This document shows, piece by piece, positions 1 to 5,216 of a DNA stretch of 5,802 nucleotides. Positions within the stretch are counted from its first letter, which is position 1; each line of letters opens with the position of its first letter. The translations under genes were made by a program, and so were the position numbers. Origin of the DNA: a bacterium. GTDB lineage: Bacteria; Actinomycetota; Acidimicrobiia; Acidimicrobiales; CATQHL01. The DNA lies in contig JAPPKQ010000215.1 of the NCBI GenBank assembly GCA_028819945.1, positions 5,086-10,887 on the forward strand. Direction: 5' to 3'. A model generated the notes under the pieces. That model saw only the letters and a program-made list of their open reading frames with translations. It had not been told where the DNA came from and searched no databases.

Positions 1-618
1 GTGCACGGCCGCGAGGATGAAGACTTCGTCGGCGACCTCCTCGACGTGGTCGGGTTGCCGCGTTCGTTCGCGCGTCGCCGTCCCCGGGCGCTGAGCGGCG
101 GGCAGCGCCAGCGTGCCGCCATCGCCCGAGCGCTGGCCGTGCAACCCGAGGTGCTGATCGCGGATGAGGCCGTGAGCGCGCTCGACGTGTCGATCCAGGC
201 CCAGATCCTGAACCTGTTCGCCCAGTTGAGTGACGATCTGGGCCTGGCGATGATCTTCATCGCCCACGATCTGGCCGTCGTCTCCCACGTGGCCGACCGT
301 GTGGCCATCATGTACCTGGGGCGGATCGTCGAGGAGGGTCCGGTCGAGTCCGTCTTCCGCACCCCCAGGCATCCGTACACGCGGGCGCTGCTCGACGCCC
401 ACCCCGATCCCTACTCGCTGGGCGCTGCGGACGAGGCCGCCTCCATCTCCGGAGACGTTCCCTCACCACTCGACATCCCGTCGGGATGCCGTTTCCGGAC
501 CCGCTGCCCCTACGCCACCGACATTTGCGAGACCGACGACCCGGCACTCGCGCCCGGCGACCTGCCGCACCGGGTGGCCTGCCACGTGCTGCCTTTCGGA
601 TCTCCGGCAGAGGGCTAG
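1..618 (+). CDS. Opp/Dpp-type ABC transporter ATP-binding protein, 5'-truncated by the window edge
   Basis: This is the C-terminal two thirds of a cytoplasmic ATPase that powers an oligopeptide/dipeptide (or nickel or glycan) ABC importer. In the visible 205 residues, the ABC signature LSGGQ is at 31-35 and Walker B VLIADEA at 51-57 with D55 and catalytic E56. The D-loop SALD is at 59-62 and the H-loop histidine is H89. The C-terminal extension typical of OppD/OppF/DppD/DppF follows: the HPYTRALL stretch at 124-131, then CRFRTRCP and further cysteines (C163, C169, C176, C194). In this family such cysteines have been shown to hold an iron-sulfur cluster. Walker A is absent, so the gene must begin left of base 1; the GTG at base 1 is probably internal. 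The usual Pro after the Walker B Glu is Ala here, a change I believe is common in this branch. D and F subunits cannot be told apart. Stop TAG at 616-618. Confidence 0.93.
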   Translation: MHGREDEDFVGDLLDVVGLPRSFARRRPRALSGGQRQRAAIARALAVQPEVLIADEAVSALDVSIQAQILNLFAQLSDDLGLAMIFIAHDLAVVSHVADRVAIMYLGRIVEEGPVESVFRTPRHPYTRALLDAHPDPYSLGAADEAASISGDVPSPLDIPSGCRFRTRCPYATDICETDDPALAPGDLPHRVACHVLPFGSPAEG

Positions 619-636
619 CGGGCTCGGCCCACCGCT

Positions 637-652
637 CGCGGACGCATCCGCG
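637..652. terminator. Possible hairpin terminator between convergent genes
   Basis: A perfect 6-bp inverted repeat, CGCGGA / TCCGCG, with a 4-base loop (CGCA) sits in the 42-base gap between two convergent stop codons. The position suits a bidirectional terminator. There is no T-run on either side, so it would not be a classical intrinsic terminator, and short GC hairpins are frequent in DNA of this composition. Confidence 0.3.
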
Positions 653-660
653 GCCGCGTG

Positions 661-1083
661 TCAGCCGAGGACGGCTCGCAGGCCTGCGGCGTACATCTTG
701 CGCCGCGCCTTGACCATGAGGGGCACGAAGGGCCGCAGCAGGATGAACGGCCCGGAGGGCTTCATCTCCAGGTCCATGGTGATGCGCGTTCCGCCGCCGG
801 CCAGGTCGCTGAGGCGGTAGGTGCCACGCACCGGCCAGGTGGTCTCCTCGGCGCACACCCAGGAGATGGCTGAGCCGTCCTCCACGCCGGTGATCCGGAA
901 CTCCACCTCCTGGCCGCGGTTGGTCTGGCGGTAGACCGCGCCGACCGCTCCGGAGGTGCCCTCGGTCAGTGCGCACGTCTCCACGTCGTGGCGCCAGGCG
1001 GGCTGGTTGGCGGCGTCGGCCAGGAACTCGAAGGTTCGCTGCTGGTCGGCGGCCACGTCGATCTCAACGGTGCAGATACTCAT
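661..1083 (-). CDS. SRPBCC (START-like / polyketide cyclase-type) family protein
   Basis: A 140-residue single-domain protein with the general pattern of the SRPBCC helix-grip fold, which binds hydrophobic ligands in a deep cavity. The N-terminus alternates like a first beta strand (CTVEIDVAAD). It is followed by the family's typical helix with TFEFLADAANQPAWRHDV at 17-34, then strands containing YRQTNRGQEVEFRITGVE (51-68) and a GGGTRITMDLEMKP segment (96-109). A C-terminal helix carries basic residues (VKARRKMYAAGLRAVL). The ATG at 1083 is chosen because the homologous domain begins exactly there; an in-frame extension to 1338 would run antisense through the aldolase gene and has no domain character. 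It stands alone on this strand, convergent with the ABC ATPase and divergent from the aldolase, so there is no operon clue. Ligand and role are unknown: family members range from aromatase/cyclases to stress proteins. Confidence 0.85.
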   Translation of the reverse strand: MSICTVEIDVAADQQRTFEFLADAANQPAWRHDVETCALTEGTSGAVGAVYRQTNRGQEVEFRITGVEDGSAISWVCAEETTWPVRGTYRLSDLAGGGTRITMDLEMKPSGPFILLRPFVPLMVKARRKMYAAGLRAVLG

Positions 1084-1122
1084 GGGCGGCGATCCTACGG
1101 CGCGCCGAGCGTTCCAAGGCAA
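1084..1122 (-). promoter_or_regulatory. Candidate promoter of the SRPBCC gene, possibly leaderless
   Basis: Read on the minus strand, TAGGAT (1097 to 1092) fits the TANNNT -10 pattern and ends 8 bases before the ATG. A transcript starting from it would begin at or next to the start codon. A weak -35 candidate, TTGCCT (1122 to 1117), lies 19 bases upstream. The same AGGA could instead be a Shine-Dalgarno at a 9-base spacing, so the two readings compete. A 10-bp perfect palindrome, CGGCGCGCCG (1098-1107), sits between the two boxes where an operator could act. Confidence 0.35.
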
Positions 1123-1164
1123 TCCCTGCTCTCCTGGCACGGGGGGTTCTGGAGCCGGGTGAAG

Positions 1165-1196
1165 TAGGGTCGCTGTGAGCCGGCGACGATCGGAGG
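1165..1196 (+). promoter_or_regulatory. Candidate -10 box and Shine-Dalgarno of the aldolase gene
   Basis: TAGGGT at 1165-1170 fits the TANNNT -10 pattern; no good -35 is visible. Transcription would begin near 1177. A strong Shine-Dalgarno, GGAGG at 1192-1196, lies 5 bases before the GTG at 1202. Both signals argue against the earlier in-frame GTG at 1175, which would overlap the predicted transcription start and has a poorer ribosome site. Confidence 0.45.
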
Positions 1197-1201
1197 TCAC
1201 G

Positions 1202-1831
1202 GTGGCTGATCTGGTGGCGGCGGAGTTGCGTCGCAGCATCGTGGTGACGATGAAGCGCCTGTCGGCGTCGTCGCTCATGCCGGCGTCCCAGGGCAACCTC
1301 AGCGCCCGCGACCGGGACACGGGCAACGTGGTGATCACGCCTCACGCCTATCCGTACGAGGACATGACGCCCGACGACCTGGCGGTGCTCGGCCCGGACG
1401 GGACGCAACTCGACGGCCGGCTGGATCCGTCGTACGACGCGCTCCTGCACCTCGGCGTCTACGCGGCGCGTCCCGAGGTGTTCGCGGTGCTGCACACCGA
1501 GCCGCCGTACGTCAACGCCTTCGGGGCATTGGGCCGGGACATCCTGCCGGTGACGACGACCGGCCTGAAGTCGGCCAACGGCAGCATCCCCATCATGCCG
1601 TTCCGACACCGTCGCGACGAGGCATTCACCGAGGAGATGCTGGAAGTCATGGGCGACCGGCACGGGGTGGTGTGGCAGAACCACGGCCTGCTGGTGGTGG
1701 CCGACACCGTGGAGAACGCCGCCGAGCGCACCATCGGAATCGAGTTCAACGCGCAGGTCATGCATCTCGCCGTCCGGGTAGGCGAGCCTCAGACGCTCGA
1801 GCGCGTCGGCGCCGACATGATCGTGGCCTGA
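1202..1831 (+). CDS. Class II aldolase/adducin family protein (FucA/AraD-like sugar-phosphate aldolase or epimerase)
   Basis: A 209-residue cytoplasmic enzyme of the metal-dependent class II aldolase fold, of typical length. Members cleave ketose 1-phosphates into a glycolytic triose phosphate and an aldehyde, epimerise pentose 5-phosphates, or decarboxylate sugar acids. Visible landmarks are GNLSARD (31-37, the phosphate-binding loop), ITPHAYPYEDMTPDDLAVL (45-63), PSYDALLHLGVY (76-87), VLHTEPPYVNAF (96-107) and QNHGLL (159-164). Placed against E. coli FucA from memory, the catalytic Glu73 position is D79. The zinc ligands His92/His94/His155 are H98, E100 and H161, so one histidine is replaced by glutamate. 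The GTG at 1202 is preferred over 1175 because of GGAGG five bases upstream and a likely -10 box at 1165. It is the first gene of the sugar cluster, followed 119 bases later by the kinase. The exact reaction is uncertain. Confidence 0.88.
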   Translation: MADLVAAELRRSIVVTMKRLSASSLMPASQGNLSARDRDTGNVVITPHAYPYEDMTPDDLAVLGPDGTQLDGRLDPSYDALLHLGVYAARPEVFAVLHTEPPYVNAFGALGRDILPVTTTGLKSANGSIPIMPFRHRRDEAFTEEMLEVMGDRHGVVWQNHGLLVVADTVENAAERTIGIEFNAQVMHLAVRVGEPQTLERVGADMIVA

Positions 1832-1934
1832 GGGGATGAACGGCCCGGTTCCAGAGGGCACTCCCCGCAACGGATGACCCTCACCGGCGTCGCCGCGGGT
1901 TCGGGCGCCGGCGAGCCAACCTTCGTGACCCGTC

Positions 1935-1940
1935 GGAGGG
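1935..1940 (+). promoter_or_regulatory. Shine-Dalgarno of the kinase gene
   Basis: GGAGGG lies 10 bases before the GTG at 1951 and supports that start. I see no convincing -10/-35 pair in the 119-base gap after the aldolase, so the kinase is probably read from the aldolase promoter. The gap also contains CCGGCG (1884-1889) and CGCCGG (1906-1911), which could pair across a 16-base loop; in DNA this GC-rich that is weak evidence. Confidence 0.6.
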
Positions 1941-1950
1941 CAGCGAGCCC

Positions 1951-3474
1951 GTGACACTCCTCGGCGTCGATGTCGGCACGACCGGGTGCAAGGCCGCCGT
2001 GGTCGGACTCGAGGGGTCGGTTCAGGCGACCGCGTACCGCGAGTATCCCCTGGAGACGCCACGGCCAGGATGGGCCGAACTGGACCCCGACGGCGTCTGG
2101 GACGCGGTCTGCGCGGCCATCCGGGAGGCCACCACGGCCGTGGCCGAACCGCCGCGGGCTCTGGCGTTCGCCACCCTCGGCGAGGCGGTGACGCCCATCG
2201 ACGCGTCCGGCGCCGCGCTGGCGCCGACGATCGTCTCCTTCGACGGCCGGGCCGGCGGCTGTTACGAGGAGATGGTCGCCGCCGTTGGCGCGGAGCGGCT
2301 TACTGCAGTCTGCGGCATGGCGCCCCAGCCGCACTACTCGGTCGCCAAGTGGCGCTGGATCGCCCGGGAGATGCCCGACACTTACCGCCGCGCCGCCCTC
2401 CTCGCCTGCTTCGGCGATCTCTGCGCCGTGCGCCTGGGGCTTCCGCCCGTCATCGACCACACGATGGCGACGCGGACACTCGCCTTCGATGCCGCCAGTC
2501 ATTGCTGGTCCCCCGAGATCCTCGATGCCGCCGGCGTGGATGCCGGGAAGCTCCCGACCCCGGCGCCCACCGGGACAGTCGTCGACGCCGTCGCTGCACC
2601 GCTGGCCCGCGATCTGGGCCTCGCCGACGGCGCACTGCTCGTCACCGGAGGGCTGGACCAGGTCTGCGCCGCCCATGGCGTCGGCATCGCCGGCGATGGG
2701 AGCGCCATGCTGTCGCTCGGGACCGTCGCCGTCCTAGCGGCGGTGACCGGCACCGACTCCCCGGGCGCGACCGCGGTGCCGACGGTGCCCTACCTCCAAC
2801 CGATGAAGCGGCTCGCAATCGCCGGGTCTCCCGCCGGGGGCGCCGTCCTTCGCTGGTGGCGTGATCGGTTCGCCACCGTCGAGGTGACAGCGCCGGGCGG
2901 TGCCGGCACGGAGGGCGAGTCTTACGACCGGATCGTCGACGCCGCTGCCGATGTCGAGACCGATCTGATCGCCCTGCCCCACTTCGCGGGCTCGCGCACG
3001 GCCTTCGCCGATCCCGAGGCGAGAGCCGCACTCGTCGGCCTGACGTTCGCTACCGAGCGGCGCGACATCGTCCGTGCCCTGCTGGAGGGCGTGGCGCTGG
3101 AGACCGCCGTGATGGCCGAGCGGCTCGCGGAGGCGGGTGCCCCGGTGACGTCGCTCCGTGCAGCCGGCGGCGGATCGCGCTCGGCGGTCTGGATGCAGAT
3201 CTTCGCCGACGTGCTGGGGATCCCTGTGGACTCGACGGCCAGCGCGGACGCGGCAGCGGTCGGGGCGGCGCTGATCGCCGGTGCCGCCACGGGAATGGTC
3301 GCCGACGATCGCGGAAGTCTTCCCGTGATCATGCGGTGCGAGCCGGAGGACTCCCGTCGCAGGCGGTACCGCTCGACGCTCGAGCGGTACCGGGCTCTTC
3401 ATGGCGCGCTGGCCGCGCGCAGCGACGCGGACTCGTCACGCCACGCCGGCAGCGAGGGGGGTGGGGTCACATGA
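1951..3474 (+). CDS. FGGY-family carbohydrate kinase (xylulokinase/gluconokinase-like)
   Basis: A 507-residue ATP-dependent sugar or polyol kinase, of usual family length (about 500). The N-terminal domain opens with LGVDVGTTGCKAAVV (4-18), whose D7-x-G-T-T binds ATP phosphates, followed by the common PRPGWAELDPDGVW (37-50). VSFDGRAG (95-102) matches the sugar-contact loop, and TGGLDQVCAAHGVGI (232-246) carries the presumed catalytic base D236. The second domain has LSLGTVAVLAAV (255-266), LEGVALETAVMAERL (378-392) and the FGGY C-terminal signature around AAGGGSRSAVWMQIFADVLG (404-423). All key residues appear intact, so it should be active. The GTG start has GGAGGG upstream and places the DxGTT motif where it belongs. 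The stop overlaps the next gene's start (ATGA), implying translational coupling. The tail after about residue 490 (Ser/Asp/Gly-rich) is unconserved-looking. Substrate specificity cannot be read from sequence; its neighbours suggest a ketose destined for aldol cleavage. Confidence 0.93.
   Translation: MTLLGVDVGTTGCKAAVVGLEGSVQATAYREYPLETPRPGWAELDPDGVWDAVCAAIREATTAVAEPPRALAFATLGEAVTPIDASGAALAPTIVSFDGRAGGCYEEMVAAVGAERLTAVCGMAPQPHYSVAKWRWIAREMPDTYRRAALLACFGDLCAVRLGLPPVIDHTMATRTLAFDAASHCWSPEILDAAGVDAGKLPTPAPTGTVVDAVAAPLARDLGLADGALLVTGGLDQVCAAHGVGIAGDGSAMLSLGTVAVLAAVTGTDSPGATAVPTVPYLQPMKRLAIAGSPAGGAVLRWWRDRFATVEVTAPGGAGTEGESYDRIVDAAADVETDLIALPHFAGSRTAFADPEARAALVGLTFATERRDIVRALLEGVALETAVMAERLAEAGAPVTSLRAAGGGSRSAVWMQIFADVLGIPVDSTASADAAAVGAALIAGAATGMVADDRGSLPVIMRCEPEDSRRRRYRSTLERYRALHGALAARSDADSSRHAGSEGGGVT
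3364..3392. repeat. Perfect 13-bp inverted repeat inside the 3' end of the kinase gene
   Basis: The arms CGGTACCGCTCGA (3364-3376) and TCGAGCGGTACCG (3380-3392) are exact reverse complements separated by CGC. The repeat covers codons 472-481 of the kinase (residues RYRSTLERYR) and lies 78 bases before the oxidoreductase ATG. The outer 8 bases of each arm, CGGTACCG, are themselves palindromic, so they are also direct repeats. It could be an operator, an RNA hairpin, or a by-product of the repeated Arg-Tyr-Arg codons. Confidence 0.75.
3455..3466 (+). promoter_or_regulatory. G-rich Shine-Dalgarno deciding the oxidoreductase start
   Basis: AGGGGGG (3455-3461) followed by TGGGG lies just upstream of ATG 3471, with 9 bases between the first tract and the start. 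It lies inside the last codons of the kinase. It supports ATG 3471 over the in-frame ATG at 3336, which would add 45 residues with no family character. Confidence 0.65.
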
Positions 3475-4568
3475 GCAGGCTGCGACTGGGGATGATCGGA
3501 GCCGGCGCCTGGAGCGTGGCTTCGCATCTGCCGCGGCTCCAGCTTCACCGGGATCGCGTGGAATTCGTCGCCGTCAACCGGCGCGATCCGGAGATGGCAG
3601 AGAGCGTGCGCTCGCGCTTCGGGTTCGCCTCGGCGCACACGCACTATGAGGGCGTTCTGGAGGCGGATCCCGACATCGTCGTGGTCGCCAGCCCGGTGCG
3701 CTGGCACCACGAGCAGGCCAGGGCCGCGCTGGAGGCCGGAGCGCATGTCCTCGTGGAGAAGCCGTTCACGTTGCATCCCGACGAGGCCCGCGATCTGGTC
3801 GCCACCGCGGCGGCGATGGACCGCCATCTACTGATCGCACTCGGTTGGCACTACAAGGACATCGTGATCAGGGCCAAGGAGTTGATGGACTCCGACGGGG
3901 GCGTGGGTGACGTCGAGCACGTCTCGATCGTGATGTCCTCCACGACGCGCGAGGCGCTCGCGGGCCGGCAGCCCTCGTTCGCCGCCGATCAGACGGCCGG
4001 TGAGATCGTCGGCGCCGAGCAGGTCCCCGAACTGACGCCCCGGCCGGAGACGCTGACCGACCCGGCGATCTCCGGGGGCGGCTACGCGCAGGCCCAACTC
4101 AGCCATGCACTCGGCCTGGGGCTCTGGCTCACGGGCCTGCGCGGTGCCGAGGTGTTCGCCATGATGTCAGCGCCGCAGGACACGGCCGTTGAGTTCCATG
4201 ACAGCCTGTCGGTCCGCTTCACGAGCGGCGCGATCGGCAGCGTCTCGGGCGTTTCGGCTCATCTGGCCGTCAACGCCGGCAAGCACTATCTGGTGTTACA
4301 GGTCATCGGCTCCGACGGCCAACTCACGGTGGATCTGAACCGCGAGATGCTGATTCGCTACCGCGTCGGCGAGGGAGAGTTGACGATTCCCTTGGCGCCG
4401 GGCGCCGGGGCGTACGACTGCGGCGGACCGATCGACGCGCTCGTTGCGCTGGCGAGCGGCGCGCACATCGCCAACAACTCCCCGGGAGAGCTGGGTGTGC
4501 GCACGGTGGAGATCATCGAGGCCGCCTACCGGAGTGCCGGCAGCGGCCGAGTCGAAGCCGTCGCCTAG
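3471..4568 (+). CDS. Gfo/Idh/MocA family NAD(P)-dependent oxidoreductase
   Basis: A 365-residue sugar/polyol dehydrogenase of typical family length. The N-terminal Rossmann domain has LGMIGAGAWSVASHLPRL (6-23) as the dinucleotide loop, VVVASPVRWHHEQARAALEAG (70-90), and the hallmark EKP at 96-98 in HVLVEKPFTLHPDEA, whose lysine K97 is the conserved catalytic or binding lysine. The C-terminal alpha/beta domain contains GGGYAQAQLSHALGL (202-216), which aligns with the usual GGG-x-L-x-D-x-G-x-H element. H212 is kept, but the Asp position reads Ala208 and the Gly reads Leu210. The ATG overlaps the kinase stop (ATGA) and has a G-rich ribosome site; this and the Rossmann start fix the N-terminus. 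It probably oxidises the same carbohydrate that the kinase and aldolase process, or an upstream form of it. Substrate and cofactor preference are not determined. Confidence 0.92.
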   Translation: MSRLRLGMIGAGAWSVASHLPRLQLHRDRVEFVAVNRRDPEMAESVRSRFGFASAHTHYEGVLEADPDIVVVASPVRWHHEQARAALEAGAHVLVEKPFTLHPDEARDLVATAAAMDRHLLIALGWHYKDIVIRAKELMDSDGGVGDVEHVSIVMSSTTREALAGRQPSFAADQTAGEIVGAEQVPELTPRPETLTDPAISGGGYAQAQLSHALGLGLWLTGLRGAEVFAMMSAPQDTAVEFHDSLSVRFTSGAIGSVSGVSAHLAVNAGKHYLVLQVIGSDGQLTVDLNREMLIRYRVGEGELTIPLAPGAGAYDCGGPIDALVALASGAHIANNSPGELGVRTVEIIEAAYRSAGSGRVEAVA

Positions 4569-4706
4569 TTGCTCGGGGTCGAGATGGAGTCCCATGCCTC
4601 CCGGTCCATCGGTATCGCTGCCGGCATGAGCGCACATCCCCACGGTTTCTGCGCCTGAGTCGTCGCCCGAGCGCCCCCTGAAGAACACCTCCCGGCCATC
4701 ACGGTT

Positions 4707-4726
4707 CGCGGGACAGGCTGCCCGCG
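4707..4726. repeat. Inverted repeat just upstream of the first twin promoter
   Basis: CGCGGG (4707-4712) and CCCGCG (4721-4726) are perfect 6-bp arms around an 8-base loop, ending six bases before the TAAGGT box. It may be the terminator of the sugar cluster, though no T-run follows, or an operator. The rest of the 4569-4706 gap shows no gene or clear signal. Confidence 0.35.
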
Positions 4727-4732
4727 TCTCTG

Positions 4733-4783
4733 TAAGGTATGCGAGTCGCCCGGATCCGTCGGGCGCCGAACATATGGGGGGGA
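4733..4783 (+). promoter_or_regulatory. Twin leader module, copy A: -10 box, 5' hairpin, G-tract Shine-Dalgarno
   Basis: TAAGGT (4733-4738) fits a TANNNT -10 box; GGGACA (4710-4715) at a 17-base spacing is a possible weak -35. Transcription would begin near 4745, immediately before a hairpin with arms CGCCCGG (4747-4753) and TCGGGCG (4759-4765), loop ATCCG, and one G-U pair closing the loop. CCGAA (4766-4770) follows, then GGGGGGG (4776-4782) 8 bases before the ATG at 4791. The module aligns without gaps to copy B at 5161-5211. The hairpin would sit at the very 5' end of the mRNA, where it could protect it or bind a regulator; alternatively the DNA palindrome is an operator. Confidence 0.65.
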
Positions 4784-4790
4784 CTGCTCC

Positions 4791-5036
4791 ATGGACGCAC
4801 TGCTCAACCCGATCTACGGATTGATCAAGGCTCTGATGACCTTGGCGGCGAAGGTCATCCTTCTCCCGGCCAGAATCGCGCACGCGCTACCGTTGCCGAG
4901 CGTCGTGTTGAAGCCAATGGACGCGCTGCTGGGCCTGCTGGTCACCGTCGTCGCAGCCGTGCCGATGCCGGCCGCGCTCAAAGCGCACATGACCGAGCTG
5001 CGAGCCGAGTTGGACGAGATCACGGGCGGCGACTGA
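4791..5036 (+). CDS. Small hydrophobic protein of unknown function (81 aa)
   Basis: I do not recognise this protein. It has two hydrophobic stretches. Residues about 3-32 (ALLNPIYGLIKALM, then TLAAKVILLPARIA) are broken by K13, K21 and R28 and look like an amphipathic or re-entrant helix. Residues about 45-63 (ALLGLLVTVVAAVPMPAAL) could span a membrane. The tail (HMTELRAELDEITGGD) is charged and helical-looking. MDALL occurs at 1-5 and again at 43-47, hinting at an internal duplication. There is no cleavable signal or lipobox and no Cys. Evidence that it is a gene: a G-tract Shine-Dalgarno 8 bases upstream, G/C-rich third positions, and its own promoter-like module shared with the next gene. 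The overlapping 133-codon reading frame (4739-5140) is Arg/Pro-rich and looks like a shadow. It is likely co-regulated with the sugar-binding lipoprotein and possibly membrane-associated. Confidence 0.72.
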   Translation: MDALLNPIYGLIKALMTLAAKVILLPARIAHALPLPSVVLKPMDALLGLLVTVVAAVPMPAALKAHMTELRAELDEITGGD

Positions 5037-5127
5037 CACCGGCACGCGGCACACGCCCGCAACCTGACAGAAGCCCACAGCGGGTCGCTGCTCGCGTGGC
5101 TGACGCCGCGCTCCCGGGTGTTCCACG

Positions 5128-5146
5128 CCGGCGCCGCTAGCGCCGG
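5128..5146. repeat. Inverted repeat upstream of the second twin promoter
   Basis: CCGGCGC (5128-5134) and GCGCCGG (5140-5146) form a perfect 7-bp repeat with a 5-base loop (CGCTA), 14 bases before the TACAGT box. It is placed to act either as terminator of the small gene (only a short TTT, some bases downstream) or as an operator covering the -35 region. The remaining gap from 5037 holds one weaker 5-bp repeat, CAGCG/CGCTG at 5078-5090, and no gene that I can see. Confidence 0.4.
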
Positions 5147-5160
5147 ATCGCTCCGTTTCC

Positions 5161-5211
5161 TACAGTTGGTGCATCGCCCGGACGAGCCGGGCGCCGAATC
5201 AATTGGGGGGA
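5161..5211 (+). promoter_or_regulatory. Twin leader module, copy B: -10 box, 5' hairpin, G-tract Shine-Dalgarno
   Basis: TACAGT (5161-5166) is the -10-like box; no clear -35 is seen. Eight bases later comes a perfect 7-bp hairpin, CGCCCGG (5175-5181) and CCGGGCG (5187-5193), loop ACGAG, followed by CCGAA (5194-5198 region). GGGGGG (5205-5210) then lies 6 bases before the GTG at 5217. From -10 box to G-tract it is 51 bases, exactly as in copy A. The stem is kept while the loop differs, and the one stem difference (C here, T in A) changes a C-G pair to a G-U pair. Confidence 0.65.
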
Positions 5212-5216
5212 CACTC

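Noticed and set aside
677..688. 12-bp palindrome CGCAGGCCTGCG in the SRPBCC coding region
   Set aside because: Perfect but loop-free and built of frequent GC words; no placement suggests a role.
1175..1201. GTG 1175 as the aldolase start
   Set aside because: In frame, but it overlaps the predicted transcription start and has a poor ribosome site; GTG 1202 has GGAGG at 5 bases. The extra nine residues (SRRRSEVT region) show no family character.
1064..2676. Long minus-strand open frames (1064-2062, 332 codons; 1789-2676, 295 codons) opposite the aldolase and kinase
   Set aside because: They lie antisense to two genes with clear domains, are rich in Arg/Gly/His with no motif, and are expected in GC-rich DNA where stop codons are rare.
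4565..4807. Minus-strand 80-codon frame across the gap after the oxidoreductase
   Set aside because: It has no recognisable motif and starts inside the small gene; no ribosome site was found, and it runs antisense to the twin promoter. Cannot be excluded entirely, but unsupported.
4739..5140. Plus-strand 133-codon frame overlapping the small hydrophobic gene
   Set aside because: It starts only one base after the -10 box, with no ribosome site, and its product is Arg/Pro/Ala-rich. The 81-codon frame has the ribosome site and G/C-rich third positions.
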